This document shows positions 24,013-36,700 of a DNA stretch of 64,000 nt, in pieces. The first letter of the stretch is position 1, and each line of letters starts with the position of its first letter. Origin of the DNA: Microvelia longipes (taxonomy: Eukaryota; Arthropoda; Insecta; Hemiptera; Veliidae); contig JACMZG010001870.1 of assembly GCA_018340805.1 (NCBI GenBank), positions 53,070,210-53,134,209 on the forward strand, written 5' to 3'. The position numbers were made by a program, and so were the translations under genes. The notes under the pieces are model-generated. The model saw nothing but the letters and a program-made list of their open reading frames with translations. It had not been told where the DNA came from and searched no databases.

Positions 24013-24024
24013 TACTACCTTCGT

Positions 24025-24143
24025 GGATTACGCCAACTTTAATAAATATTTAGATGATAATAAAATGCAACCCACTTGAGGTGGTTCTCGCACGGTGAAT
24101 TCTCTAATAGGCAGAACGGCCCTACAACGGGCATTTTATTTTA

Positions 24144-24177
<34 letters not shown>

Positions 24178-24178
24178 T
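24025..24178 (+). mobile_element. Family E SINE body plus TA tail
   Basis: CGCCAACTTTAATAAAT, GCAACCCACTTGAGG, CACGGTGAATTC and GGCCCTACAACGGGC match the copy at 11405..11640, without a recognisable tRNA-like head. A TA run follows (24151..24178). Confidence 0.65.
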
Positions 24179-24239
24179 TTCTAACACGGGCTTAGGGTGT
24201 GTTTATTTTGTGTGCTTTTATTAAACTTTTAACCCCTAT

Positions 24240-25560
24240 AAAATATTGAAAACGACTCCTTACTGGAATTTATTAGTTAAGATTCTGTATGGATTTTCTA
24301 TAATTTACAGAGTTTTTCGGTTATCGCTTGTTGGAATGGTCGTATTGACTTGGAACCTGTTTGGTCTTGGCAACACAGACTGTTGCTATCCTATCGTTAG
24401 GATAGGATTGATAATTTGGCGGGAGATGTTACGTACGGTGTTGCCGCGTCATAATAATTCTTTAAGTACATAATCGTACATATAAGTTATAATTCTTAAT
24501 AAGACTTAATGAATTGTCGAAATAATGACTAAACAAAAAAGTGTTAAATGTAAAAATGAGCACGTTAGGATCAATAATTTGGCGGGAGATGTTATGTACA
24601 GTGTTGCCGTATTACACTATCCTTGAGGCTGTGTGAAGGTAAGAGAGGTTGTTACCCTCTGTATTCCATCTAATACTTATCTGGGTCAAACTCTACCCCC
24701 CACTCAGACCATACCCCTCAACCAACTATCTATATATGTCATTCAATAAAACTCCTATCCAAGCATTAATTATCCACAACAATTACCCCTATATATCAAA
24801 TAAATGTTTATATTCACCAAATTTTATCTGTATTTTTTTTATTTTTATATTTTATTAATTTAATTTTGTTTTAATCACTGTTATTACACTTTTTTTATTT
24901 CTATTTACATAACTTTATAATGTTTACTATTTTCATTTTCTATTTTATTTATTCTTACGTTCAGTTTTTCCTGTATATTTCCTTATTATTCTGTTTGTTT
25001 TTATTTACTTATCGATTATGCTCTATTCTTTTTATTTTAATTGGTTGCTATTTTGTTTTTATTCTTAATTTCTTTACTGCTTTGTAGTATTTATTTATTA
25101 GTTTTAATTTATCTGTTTGAGTTTTTTTAACTTTGTTTTTAATGTTTGTATTGTTAAAACTTTCTTATTTTAATTTCATTTATTTTTTTCTATGAATCCG
25201 ATTTTTATCTGATTTGAATTATTTATCTAATTTACAATTATTTGTTTTCTCATCTTGTTTTTGAATATTTCTATTTCTGTGTATTATTGACTTAAAATTT
25301 TAATTTTATTCTTTTTGCTTCTTATTTACTTCTGGCCGAAGAAGGTTCCAGAATTGTTGAAATAATTCATGCAACTATTATTTCTTAATTACGCCTCCAT
25401 ATTGACGGTTTATTGGACCAAATAAGATAGGAGAACCCATGCCAAATATGTATGGACGTTAGAACCTGATGGTATAAAGTAATAGCTATGAGTTTCATCC
25501 TAGGTACAAATTTTAAGGGTGGTCCCTTACAATATACACACACAAATAAATAAATAAATA
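24240..25560. other. Noncoding, T-rich; short direct repeat
   Basis: A segment around AATTTGGCGGGAGATGTTA is present twice (about 24413 and 24578), each followed by TGTTGCCG. From 24820 to 25340 the DNA is strongly T-rich. No gene seen. Confidence 0.4.
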
Positions 25561-25563
<3 letters not shown>

Positions 25564-25629
<66 letters not shown>

Positions 25630-25640
25630 GTATATATATT
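25564..25640. repeat. (TA)n microsatellite
   Basis: TA tract preceded by four AAAT units. Confidence 0.9.
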
Positions 25641-25904
25641 GCAATTACTTCTCTTTATTTTTTCACATTTAATTTATTTTAGTCAGTTCTCTTTGATTCT
25701 ATTCTATTTTTTAACTTGATTATATTCTTTTTATTTTTCTTATTATTGCTTTCTTGTTATTATTGTATATTATATTATGTTTTCATCTGCTTTTGTGTAT
25801 TTGCACTTTGCTTCACCAACTGTCGTAGGTAGACAAATTATTTTCTTCAATCTAAAAAAGAAATTTCATCATAATCTGTTTTAGGCAATTTTTATGATGT
25901 TCAG

Positions 25905-26095
25905 AGTGCATCATGCTGTGTGTATCTATGCCACGCATAACATCGCCATGCGTTGTGTATCTATGTCACGCATACCACCATCATTTTGTATGTGTATCTT
26001 CGTCACGCGTAACACCTATCATGTTGTGTGTATCTGTGACGCGCATAACATCATCATGTTGTATGTATATCTGTGTCACGCATGACATATTCACA
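25905..26095. repeat. Minisatellite of about 36 bp, 5 copies
   Basis: CACGCATAAC or close variants recur about every 36 bp, with TGTGTATCTATG between them. Two short overlapping open frames are by-products. Confidence 0.8.
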
Positions 26096-26244
26096 ATAAC
26101 TTTTCTTTATTTCCAATAATATTGGTCACAAATTTCCCATTAACTTTGAGTTGATGATTTTCTCCCTTGGGAGTGAAAAGTGTTTCTTTACTCCATAAAA
26201 ACTAGTCAATAAACTTGACTTAATACACCGTCTAGAGATAAATG

Positions 26245-26865
26245 GGCATTTCATATTGTATGTGTGTGTGTGTGTGTGTCTGTTATCATCATAGCACCCA
26301 GTGTATTTATGCTAGAGAGTTGAAATTTTGTACAAAAATCAATCTACCGCTGTAGATGTGCTATTCTGAAAATAATATCTTATATCACGTCATTAACCGA
26401 AATAATGACTCAGCAAAAATTTCGGAAAATCATATAACACGGAAAAAATATGCGATGAAATTTAGCACGCATGTAGCCATGTCTAAGACTAACATATGTG
26501 CCAAATTTCATCTCATTATCAGCATTAGTTCAATTTTTATCAAATGTATACGTTTTTTAAAAAAATAATAAATTTTCCAATTAAGTTGAAATTTAGTACA
26601 AGTGTATCCCTTGACGTAATAAATAAATATACTAAGTTTTGTTATAATACAACAGGTATATATATGATTTTTAGTAGATCATAAAAGTTAAGCAACATAG
26701 AGCGTATTCAGTGCCTAGAAGGGGGACCACTGGGAATAAAACGAATGTATTTACTATCTGAGGACGAGCGAAGCGACTCTGAAGCAGGGAGGATGAGCGT
26801 AGCGAATCTGATGTAATGAGGAAAAGTTCCGAGATACCCCGTACCCGAATTTTTTCTTTATATTT
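26245..26865 (+). mobile_element. Family A copy, well preserved
   Basis: From GTGTGTGTGTCTGTTATCAT through TTTATGCTAGAGAGTTGAAA, CATCTCATTATCAGCATTAG, GGATGAGCGTAGCGAATC and GATGAGC to GAGATACCCCGTACCCGA and a T run. Useful for building the family consensus together with 53365..54120. No open frame of note. Confidence 0.85.
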
Positions 26866-27743
26866 AGCTTCGTTATATTTTAATAATTATCTTTCGTTAA
26901 ACTTTATTTATCTAAATTTTTAATAAAATATAATTAAGTTCTTTTTTCGTAATTAAATTCTTTGTTCTATTATTTTTTTAATATATTTTTCGTTGTCCCC
27001 TTTACGCCACGTTAGGAGGAAATTCCTTTTGTTTTAGAATGTTCATTAAAGGGGATTTTTTTGTGGACCCCCTGTAAGTTATTATATTTTGTCTAGCTCT
27101 ATATTTAGTTAAGTTTTACAAAGAGTGAGTTGGTAATAGTTAAAGGAAATTAACTTACCCTATTTTCTATTTTTTTTTTACTTTTTACTTTAAAAAATTA
27201 TTTACTTTATGAGAAATTTACTTTTATTTACTTTATGAGAAATTTTTTCGTCCTTTCATATCTGTTATAATTATATAAACTGGTGCATAATGTTGTTCTT
27301 ATTATGGGCGGGTACTGAAATAACTAACCCCAACCCCAAGTATAGCGAAAAAAAGTTATGAATCATAAAACTAGCCGAATTTTAGTTTTTTTAATTAGTT
27401 TTGTGTAGTCTGTTAGTTTGCTCAGTGCGATAGTAATAATGAAATAAGAAAGCTGCTTGCAAGTTGGCAGCGCTGTTAGTCCTTGTCTTAGGCCATCTCG
27501 CTAACTCCCTTGTACAGAAGATGCACTGTTCTTGCTGTAGAATAGTTCTGTAGAGCCTTTATATTTCTCATCGGATAATTTATACTTATCTGTGTTGCTT
27601 AGTAAGTTACTCGTTCCTCCGTTATAACCAGGTTATGTCTTATTCTTTATAATAGACGATTGCATCTATATATATTTATATTATATTCCATATCATTCCA
27701 TGTATAAATTAAACATTCTATCACCAAGGCCCACGAGAATACA

Positions 27744-27745
<2 letters not shown>

Positions 27746-27812
<67 letters not shown>

Positions 27813-27832
27813 TTATTATATATATATATATA
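27746..27832. repeat. (TA)n microsatellite
   Basis: TA tract just upstream of the inverted-repeat element at 27841. Confidence 0.95.
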
Positions 27833-27840
27833 ACCTAACC

Positions 27841-28147
27841 TAAACGAATTGTATCTTGAGAATAAGCGTGAATGGAGTTCATCATAAATAATTAAATGAA
27901 AAAGTCTCTCCACAAATTAAAAACTTTATTGGCAAAGCGCGTTCAACCTATCTAGAGGCCATCGTCAGTGCAAAACCTAATAAACAAGTAACAATAGAAT
28001 AAAAAAACATTATTATTTATTCTATTGTTACTTGTTTGTTAGGTTTTGCACTGATGATGGCCTCTAGCTAGGTTTAAAGCGCTTTGCCAATAAACTTTTT
28101 TGTTTTTTGGAGAGACTTTTTCATTTAATTATTTTTAAACGAATTGT
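27841..28147. mobile_element. Inverted-repeat element with hammerhead-like cores (PLE-like)
   Basis: A 12-bp direct repeat TAAACGAATTGT (27841..27852 and 28136..28147) flanks the element. After 31 unpaired bases come a left arm (27884..28003), a 12-base loop and a right arm (28016..28135), each 120 bp. The right arm reads CTGATGA (28051..28057), GGCC, an 8-base loop, GGTT, then TAAAGC. The left arm, read in reverse, has CTGACGA and GAAC at the same places. Each arm continues GCGCTTTGCCAATAAA, with a poly(A)-type AATAAA. Layout and motifs fit a truncated Penelope-like end or a related hammerhead retroelement. The cores are degenerate, so activity is doubtful. Confidence 0.65.
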
Positions 28148-28149
28148 GT

Positions 28150-29190
28150 TACACTCGCAGACATCAGGCCTGCTATTTTCGCTGAAAAGCATGGATGATG
28201 GTGTTTTGTTGAGACCTACGGTCCTTTGTACTTGCCCACGGTCTTTATAGTTTTTTTAAACAACATTACTAAATATTGATAATAATCGTTCAATTTGTCT
28301 GGAATTCGCCCGTTCTGATTTGACACGGGAGAATTTTCATCTTGGATTTATTACCAACCACCAAACAAGAAATCTTGGGCAGATCTTATGTTACAAGCGC
28401 TATCAAACTTGAATTAAATAAAACTCTGTAGAGCCCTCTGGGTGTTAACCAGTAAAGTACTCGTCAATTACTGCATGCATCAACTAAAAAACCGATGTTT
28501 GGGATTTGGAGACGCTGAAACGCGGATATTTATAGAAAAAGGAGGTGCCTTTGTTTTTATTACATTGATTCTCTGTTCTATTGTAGGAGTGGAAAGCAAC
28601 GTGATATGTCCTACTTTAACTGACCTGTTAGAGTTATAGTGAATTAATGATGACACCTGCTACGAGTATGTGTTATCTCTGACCACAATATACTAATTAA
28701 CTAATAATTCTATTTGTAATCTGTACACGGCTTACAGGTAATACAGATAACTGTTATCACTACATAGTGTTATCTCTTATCAATATAGGTTTGACCTTCA
28801 CCTAGTTAGATAATATGAAGACCATTAGATTTATTTTGTTTTTTTGTTAACAACAACTTCATTAACATGAATTAATGAAATATTAAGTAGAAATATTGTT
28901 GAGTCATATTTTTGTTTAATTAAGGTCCGCCTGGCCTACAAAGCTTATAGTTTCAGTTTTAATTTTCCTCTATTACTTTTCAACCCCTTCTTTAGTTATA
29001 ATATCGGGCAAGTGTTGTATTCAACCTGATAACCTGAAACCAACACTTCGTTATAAGCATCGTTTTTAGGCATTTTTAAGACCTTCTGGGTGATATTGTT
29101 TTGTTCCAAAATTATTTTTAGCGATGCTTTAAATTGTTTCGAGTCAAAAAGACCTCAACACAATCTGTGGTCTGGAGATAAATTTAATTT
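28150..29190. other. Noncoding, no gene recognised
   Basis: AT-rich. One open frame (28442..28639) has no family resemblance or splice context. Confidence 0.4.
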
Positions 29191-29194
29191 ATCT

Positions 29195-29510
29195 TGAGAA
29201 CAAAAAGAATCATTTGTTCTTGATTTTCCAAAGAAAATGCGCTAAACCCTATAAAGATAAGCATGAATTAAGCATAAAATTTGTGCAAAACTAGTGAGCA
29301 ATACCAACTTTGGAAAGATGAGCTTTTTCTCATGAAATGAGATAAATATGCGCATTTCCTTTGAAAATCCAGAATACAATGAGTAACTAGTACTAATGCT
29401 GCTGCTGAAGTTATATACGTAAACCGAAGCAAGCAATGTATTGCTAAGCACAGAAGCACTCATTTAAAAGAAAATTCGCCAGGCATGCAAACCTCCGCGC
29501 TGGACTTATA
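29195..29510. mobile_element. Family D foldback, diverged copy
   Basis: The central part (AAAATGCGCTAAACCC, AAAGATAAGC .. ATATGCGCATTTCCTTTGAA) and the end (AAGAAAATTCGCCAGGCATG) match the large palindrome at 32280..32932, but the arms have diverged and the left arm is mostly lost. Confidence 0.6.
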
Positions 29511-30185
29511 TAGAAATGCGGTGGGGAAGGTTAGGCCTCTCTTCGCCAGATTCTTATTGAATAACCTCAAACCGTTTTAAAAATCATCAGCTAAATATAA
29601 TTAATATCTATAAATAATCCTAAGGTAAAGGTACTATACTCGTATTTATTTATTTTTTACAAAGTAAAACATGCAAATATTATGATTGAATTATATAAAT
29701 GTATAGCACATTAAATAGCTCTAAGAACTCTAGTTCAAAGGAACTACGGTAGTAGGATACGCACACACGTGGCGCTTTTTCGTGCGTATGGTGTTATGTA
29801 GCAATAATTAGCTGAATACGCTGTCCGTGAAACATTTGTGATCACAGACTGGATAATAAAACGTTTGGTAATCCTTTTAATGGGTTTATTATGAAAAAAG
29901 TTTCAAAACTTGTGTATAATTAGTGGTAATTAAAATTTACTTCAGTGTGTAGTGTGTGTATTGGTTGTAGGATTTTATTCTGTATTCATTATGTTGAAAG
30001 ACATGGTTCCTTGTAATTTGATATCATGAAATGGCTCTTTTAGAACAACAATTGCGTCTTATAAACAACCTCCTCATTAGCTTTATCAGAACAACACTTG
30101 CGTCCTATAAACAACCTCCTCTTAATCGTAGTTTTCCGATGAAACCCCTTCAATTACTATACTCTTATACGTACGTAGCCAATAT

Positions 30186-30258
30186 GGACGTATAGGACAA
30201 ATAGGACGTATGGACAGATTGGACGTATGGACAGATAGGAGGTATGGACAGATAGGAT
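30186..30258. repeat. 18-bp tandem repeat, about 4 copies
   Basis: GGACGTATGGACAGATAG-type units. Confidence 0.85.
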
Positions 30259-30447
30259 GATTCTACGGTAAAATCTTAAATGAATCTAGTAGTAAAGATC
30301 TATTGCAACTGCAAAGGCTCCTCATCACACCTGCGCAGATTTCTTTGTACTGCCACTAATGTCCAGGCGCTTCTCTGTGGCCGTTTAGAATGCGGAAATG
30401 AAGAGAACTATTTGTGTTTGCTTATTGTATATAGGCTCTTTGCCTTC

Positions 30448-30739
30448 TTCCCAGCTGGTTTGCTGGCACCGGTACTGCTGATAACTAGAAGATTGACTGC
30501 TGACTTAGTCCATAATAGAATGTAACGCCAAGAGTCTGATGCCACAAATCCAAAATCAAGAATCTTGCATTTGTGGGCCAATTAAGATCACCCTTCCCAG
30601 CTGGTTTGCTGGCACCGGTACTGCTGATGGCTAGAAGATTGACTGCTGACTTAGTCCATAACAGAATTTAACGCCAAGAGTCTGATGCCACAAATCCAAA
30701 ATCAAAAATCTTACATTTGTGGGCCCATTAAGATCACCT
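30448..30739. repeat. 146-bp tandem duplication
   Basis: TTCCCAGCTGGTTTGCTGGC starts at 30448 and again at 30594. The two copies are near identical through to GGGCC.AATTAAGATCACC. A recent local duplication, no gene seen. Confidence 0.9.
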
Positions 30740-31469
30740 CAAAGTTCACGAAATACTAGATAGATATCTTATTCATAACGTTTAGTCTCAATGACTTTAA
30801 ATACCGATAAACCAGCTAAAATTAGTTACTACCTTTATTCACCCTATTTGAAATACCAATCAATACCTAGGAGTTTTGGGGAGACCGGTCATCCGTCCAA
30901 GTACAGATCTCGCCCGATGCTTTTTAACTTCCTTGTGTTAGCAGGAACCAAACACGAAACTCCAGGGGATAGTTAGATTTTCATTAGTAACTGATCGTCC
31001 AGATTAAGGGACAACTCTAGTGCAATTTCTGAGACAAGCCAGATGAGTACGGCGTAAGGTCACATGTCGTAATGCGCCACCTGGTCGCGTCAAGGTAACG
31101 CCGCGCCGCACTACGTACCTATAGATACAATAACCATAGATACATAGCTTGAGCTATTAAAATTTATTTGATAGTTGTAACCTTGAGTCCATTACCGCAG
31201 TCTATATATGGCTCCAGTATTTAACACTTGTGCTATTTAGAGCAATTCGTTGATTTTATAAATAGCAATAACTCTGAACAAGGTTCTTATCTTATCTCAT
31301 GCCGGGCTGTGCATGTGTGGTGTGTAAAGATGACTTGCAACTTAGCTCAAACTTATTCAAACCTGTTAAACTGTATACAATGGGTTGTGAGCAAAATTTA
31401 GGCCCCTAAATGTGTTGAAGGTGTTATGTGTGTGTGTGTTGTTGAGGATTTTATATGTATATATGTACA

Positions 31470-31578
31470 AGTTACTCTTTTTTTAGCGAATTTCCTTTGG
31501 GAAAAAATTCGCTAATGGGATAGGCGTCATGGCGGAATTCGAACCTCGGACCACGACACAAATCCGTTTCAGAGGTCC
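31470..31578 (-). mobile_element. tRNA-derived SINE-like element
   Basis: On the minus strand it has a B-box-like CCGAGGTTCGAATTCCGCC, then ATTAGCGAATTT and its inverted partner AAATTCGCTAA with loop TTTCCCAAAGG, then AAAAAAAGAG. The same kind of terminal hairpin ends the element at 9003..9290, linking the two. Confidence 0.45.
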
Positions 31579-31608
31579 CTAATGACGAAAAAAAAATTTT
31601 CGCGAGAC

Positions 31609-31765
<157 letters not shown>

Positions 31766-31794
31766 TTCTAGACACTTTCTTGTAAACACTCTAT

Positions 31795-32279
31795 CTTTCG
31801 AACGGATTAATATTTTTTAACCAAACTTGGTACAAAAATCAACCTTGGGAGGACACGAACCCTATTGAAAACCAGGTTTTTGTGACGTCATTAACCCGGT
31901 TTGCTGAGTCAGCGAAATTTTCAAAAAATCAGCAAAATTCAGGGTTAATATTTTTTGCCGCGAAAAAGGTCAATATTTATGTTTTTGAGACGCTGAATCG
32001 AATGAAACCGGTCCAAAGTCGATACGACCACTCTAAGTGACCTAAAAATCGAAAAAACCACAAAAAATTAAAAACCAAATTAGGTCGATAAAAATAAATT
32101 TCGAGTAGGGTGTCGTTTTCTATGTAATTTTGGGCGCTGAATCGAATGAAACCGGTCCGAAGACGATACGACCACTTTAAGTTACCAAAAAGTCGAAAAA
32201 ACCACAAAAAATATAGAAAAGCAACATTACGGTCGTTGAAAATTAAATTTCGAGTAGGGTGTCGTTTTCAATGTTTTTT
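31795..32279 (+). mobile_element. Dispersed repeat with internal duplication of about 145 bp
   Basis: The start (AACCAAACTTGGTACAAAAA, TGACGTCA at 31883..31890, AAAATCAGCAAAATTC) resembles the middle of family A. CGCTGAATCGAATGAAACCG then occurs at 31991 and 32135, each followed by GATACGACCACT and TTTCGAGTAGGGTGTCG. The block ends exactly where the family D palindrome begins. Confidence 0.65.
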
Positions 32280-32932
32280 GTCGGGCGAATTTCCTTTGGA
32301 TGCGTGTTTCCGTGCTTTTTACATTATATAAGTTTACAACTAGTAAATGAAATTCCGGCGCGGTGGTCCGCTGTCGGGCGAATTTCATTTAGGCGTTTCC
32401 GTGCTAAACAACCCATTTCTTGCTTATGCAAGAACCATGCCCATTGCGTGGTTCCGGTTCATGCTTTAGAACCTAAGCAGTTACTCAATTGTCAAGCACT
32501 GCTCGTAACTCATTTTGTCTGTATTTTCCAAAGGAAATGCGCTAAAACCTTTAAAGATAACTGACTAAGCTTAAAGATAAGTAACTAAGCTTTAAACTAG
32601 TGCAAATAATAGTGCGTACTTCTAATTTTAGAGGCATAGTTTTGTACAACCAACTGGATAATTATGCGCATTTCCTTTGAAAATACAGACAAAATGAGTT
32701 ACGAGCAGTGCTTGACAATTGAGTAACTGCTTAGGTTCTAAAGCATGAACCGGAACCACGCAATGGGCATGGTTCTTGCATAAGCAAGAAATGGGTTGTT
32801 TAGCACGGAAACACGCATTCTAAATGAAATTCGCCCGACAGCGACCACCGCGCCGGAATTATTTATTTACTAGTTGTAAACTTATATAATGTAAAAGCAC
32901 GGAAACACGCATCCAAAGGAAATTCGCCCGAC
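32280..32932. mobile_element. Family D, large palindromic foldback
   Basis: Arms of about 265 bp (32280..32543 and 32666..32932) are almost perfect inverted copies around about 120 bp. The outer ends read GTCGGGCGAATTTCCTTTGG and the arms include CATGCTTTAGAACCTAAGC. No transposase. End fragments of the same family occur at 22.07, 29.48 and 47.19 kb. Such a palindrome would form a long hairpin RNA if transcribed. Confidence 0.85.
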
Positions 32933-33556
32933 ATGCGGACCACCGCGCCAGAATTTTTAAACTTAGTACAAAAATCAATCATATAAAATATTTATATTAT
33001 ATTTTTATGAAATATTTATTATTAATCGACAATAATGACATAGCAATATTTCAAAAATGTATGAAAAGTCGAAAACTTAATAGATTAAGATGACAGTAAA
33101 TATTCATATTCTGCTCTATTAAGCAAACAATATGGCAACATTTATATTTGTTATTTATTGTTAAATTTGGTGCAATGCTAATAAAAATGTTAGCTTTTAG
33201 TTATTCCTAAAATACAGTCTGTGAGTGAAAATTCTGGCCCAGAGCTCCGCATGCCGGTTTTTTTTTAAATTTTGGTCATTTCAATCGGTTGCATTGACTC
33301 CAGATATAAATAAAGACCTTTCCCCCGTCAAATAATTTAATGTTGATGATTTTAAACTATTTTACTGACAGGCGCTTAACCTAGCTAAGCAGGTTAATGA
33401 CGTCACAACAACCTATTTTTGTGATCTATGAAACGGATTTTGGTCACTATCTCAGGTCGAGTCTGGGCACTCGGACAATTAGCGAAGTTTTCCCAAAGGA
33501 TTTTGACTAAAAATGGAGATGTGGGATCCAGAAATAGATCGATTCTAAAAATATAA

Positions 33557-33789
33557 TAATATAAATAATTAATATAAAATTATTGACCAAACTATTTAAA
33601 CTATATACTTTTATGAGGAAGTGGTCAGATAGGTAAGAAAACACAAAATTTAAGCTTTCGGCCGTAAACAGTTTGGAATAAAACTACTTCTGATGAAGGC
33701 CTAATTTACGGCCGAAAGCTTAAATTTTGTGTTTTCTTACCTATCTGACCACTTCCTCATAAAAGTATATAGTTTTAATATAAATAATT
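33557..33789. mobile_element. Inverted-repeat element with hammerhead-like core (PLE-like)
   Basis: A 14-bp direct repeat TAATATAAATAATT (33557..33570 and 33776..33789) flanks it. After 27 unpaired bases, perfect 71-bp arms (33598..33668 and 33705..33775) enclose a 36-base loop. Crossing the loop and right arm: CTGATGA (33690..33696), GGCC, an 8-base loop, GGCC, GAAA (33714..33717). That is a hammerhead CUGAUGA / stem II / GAAA core with one extra A before the stem. The left arm is a copy cut off inside stem II. The layout is the same as at 27841..28147. Confidence 0.7.
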
Positions 33790-36700
33790 GTCGACCTAGG
33801 AAAATTACTGTTTTTATTTCGTATCGAGGTGTTATATTTAAGCTTGCATACATCCTCTCCAGTATTATTTTTAGCTTAGCGTTCTCTAAAGTTCTCGTTA
33901 TTTTTAAAGTTATGCTCGCTTTCTATTAAATTTACTTACTTTACTATACTTTAATGTTTCTATGAATATTTTGATGACAGATTACTAATTCGATTTTAGT
34001 AGCTTCTTGTTTCGATGATGATGGTGATAGTTATCAATAATACGACAAAGATACTGATAATGAGTATTCGATACTTCTTAATGTGCTAAAAATAGTTCTA
34101 CTGTTAGAAAGATTGTTTGCATGAAAATGTATTTTTTTCGTAATTTACTTCGTATAATGGAATTTTTATGTCTGCGATATATTTCATGTAATAACGAAAA
34201 ATTTACTCTGGGAGATGATGTAGTACTACCTCCGGCGGAAGTTAGAGAGCACCTGAAACTAGGTTTCCTTAACAGCTGACTTTCCCCTCTCTAACTCCCG
34301 GGGGCTAGAGAGAGAGAGTGGGGGGAGTTATAATCCAAGATGTCTTCTTATTCCGTTACCATAGTAACGATGGTTTCCTCGCTTTGGGTGGAGTATACAA
34401 GAAGCCATAGTTGTTTCGATCTGTTTTTCCCACCATTCCACTGTACACTGCTACACTCTAGCGGTTAAAATATCTAACTAATGTTTTAAATGACAAAACA
34501 CTGTACTCGAAAAGTTATTTATGTTATTAAATAAAATAAAATCTAGTCTATTAAAATGCCTAAAAAATTTGGATCGCCTCTAAAATAACTTGGACTACGC
34601 TAGTAATTACGCATAAATATATTTATTCTAATTTCATTTTTACAACTTTATTTCTTTGATAAGACAAAAAGTGCGGGAAATCTTATCGTTATCTATTATG
34701 ATTGTTTATATTGGCGCGCATTTGCAGTGAGCCCCACCCCTAGGTCGCCCACATGGTCTATCCTTGTCTTTGACCCAGTATATCTCTATAGGGGGGGAGT
34801 TATCTGTTACACCCCCCCCTCCCCGTATATCTTCCGGATCCTCTTCCTCGCATATTTTATTTCATTATCTTTTAATTTATTTTCTTCTTTTTCCTCTTAC
34901 TATCTTTTCCGTTTTCTTTTTATAAATATTTATTTTTTACCTTCTTTTTTTTCCTTTATATCATGCAATGATTTTGAATTTTATAATTTAATTAAAGGTT
35001 AACTTAATTATTATCTTTTATAAATCTTAATTAATTATAACTAATTTATTTACTTTTAATTTATACGTTTTTAGTTTTTTAATAGTTTTCTTTTTACAGT
35101 ATAATCTTACGTAGTAAAAATATTTTATTATTATAATTTTAATCTAAGACTTGTTTGTTAAAAAATAAAGTTTTCATTACAAGGAAGGGAAGTTCTTTCA
35201 TAGTTGTCGTAAGTTTCAAGTCTGTGGGATGGGAAGCATTTTTTTGAGATTCTTAATATTTTATTGCAGGATGTAAACTATTCTAGGACTTTTAAAGTAC
35301 ACTTGCAGGCTTAACCCTGTGAGATTAAACCTTATAATCTTTGAGACCAATAAATATTAAAATGAAAGGTTTCAGGGATTGTTATAGGTTTGATATTACA
35401 GGATAACCCGTGTTGATTGCTTCTTCCTACTTTCCTGTAGAGTACACTCGAAATATCTGAGTTTAATTAAGAAGGTTTCAATCGCTATATTTAATCTTAG
35501 GAAGTCAGAAAAATGACCCAAATATGCACCAAAAAAAAGGACCCGAATAGGTGCAATATGCACCGAAATATGCACCTCTCGCTCTCATTCCTATTATTAT
35601 CATACTAACATATTACTTTATTTCCGTATTAGTTAATGACTCAGCTAATAATAACTTAATTGAGGCTCAGATTTAAAACACAGACAATGCTCTGCACTCC
35701 TAACACTTTTTAATTTTAATATCATCATAGGTTCAACTTATCACGATATCGACTAATACATTTGATGTAAATAAATAAATAAATAAAAAAACCTTTATTT
35801 GCATAACATACATTTCTGTACAATTGCAAACAGTCAATACTGTACAATTGCAATTGTATTTGGGTCATCAAGCGAACTGATGATTCGCTTCATAGAGATA
35901 CATATACTAGAAGAAGCATAGCCTATCTCAATACGTTAAGAGGTCTGAAAATCATTCAGGGGTTCTGTGTAACCTCATAGAAACCTCTTCTAAGAGTGAG
36001 TTAAGGTTATAATGAATCAATTGTTTTTGGCTTCCTACACATTGAGTGTGTTTTGAATTTTGTACTGATTATTTAATTATATTAATAATCAAAGGTGCAG
36101 TCAGGTTATTTTTTCAGGTGTTTTAAAATTCAACCAATAGAGCCCCTCTAGTAATATATCTCTATGTTTCGCTTATATTGTAACAGTATGCCTACTTTCA
36201 AAACCTACTAATCAACACAGGATCTTCTACAGGATAACGACTATGTGGCCTCGAAGCGGCCCCCACTGCCGAGGCACCGATTTGGCCAGCAGCTCGAAAA
36301 CCTCTTGTTTATTTTATCTTAAAATATAACCACTTCCTTGTAGGCCCGAAGTACAGTCGTAAATAACACATATTTTAATTTGGCTTTGTTTAAAAGATTT
36401 ATGTTTGTAAGGGGCACGGTCAGGCTTTGCATGGTTTATGAGGCTTGCAGCCTATCTCCACGAACCTATACACCCCCCTCGCAGCCTATACAGCTCTACC
36501 CAAGCCTTACACTGTATACATCCTTTGTATATAAAGCTCTCTAAAGTTTTTAAGGTTATTATTTATGACTTGATTGTTCTTTTTGCTTCGTTTTAATTTA
36601 AGTTGTAATTTTAATGAATAGCTGAAAATTGGTCTCAGTGAGAAAGTTTAAAATGCACAAATTTTTGTTAGTATTATCTACTTAATCTTTTCTAGCATTT

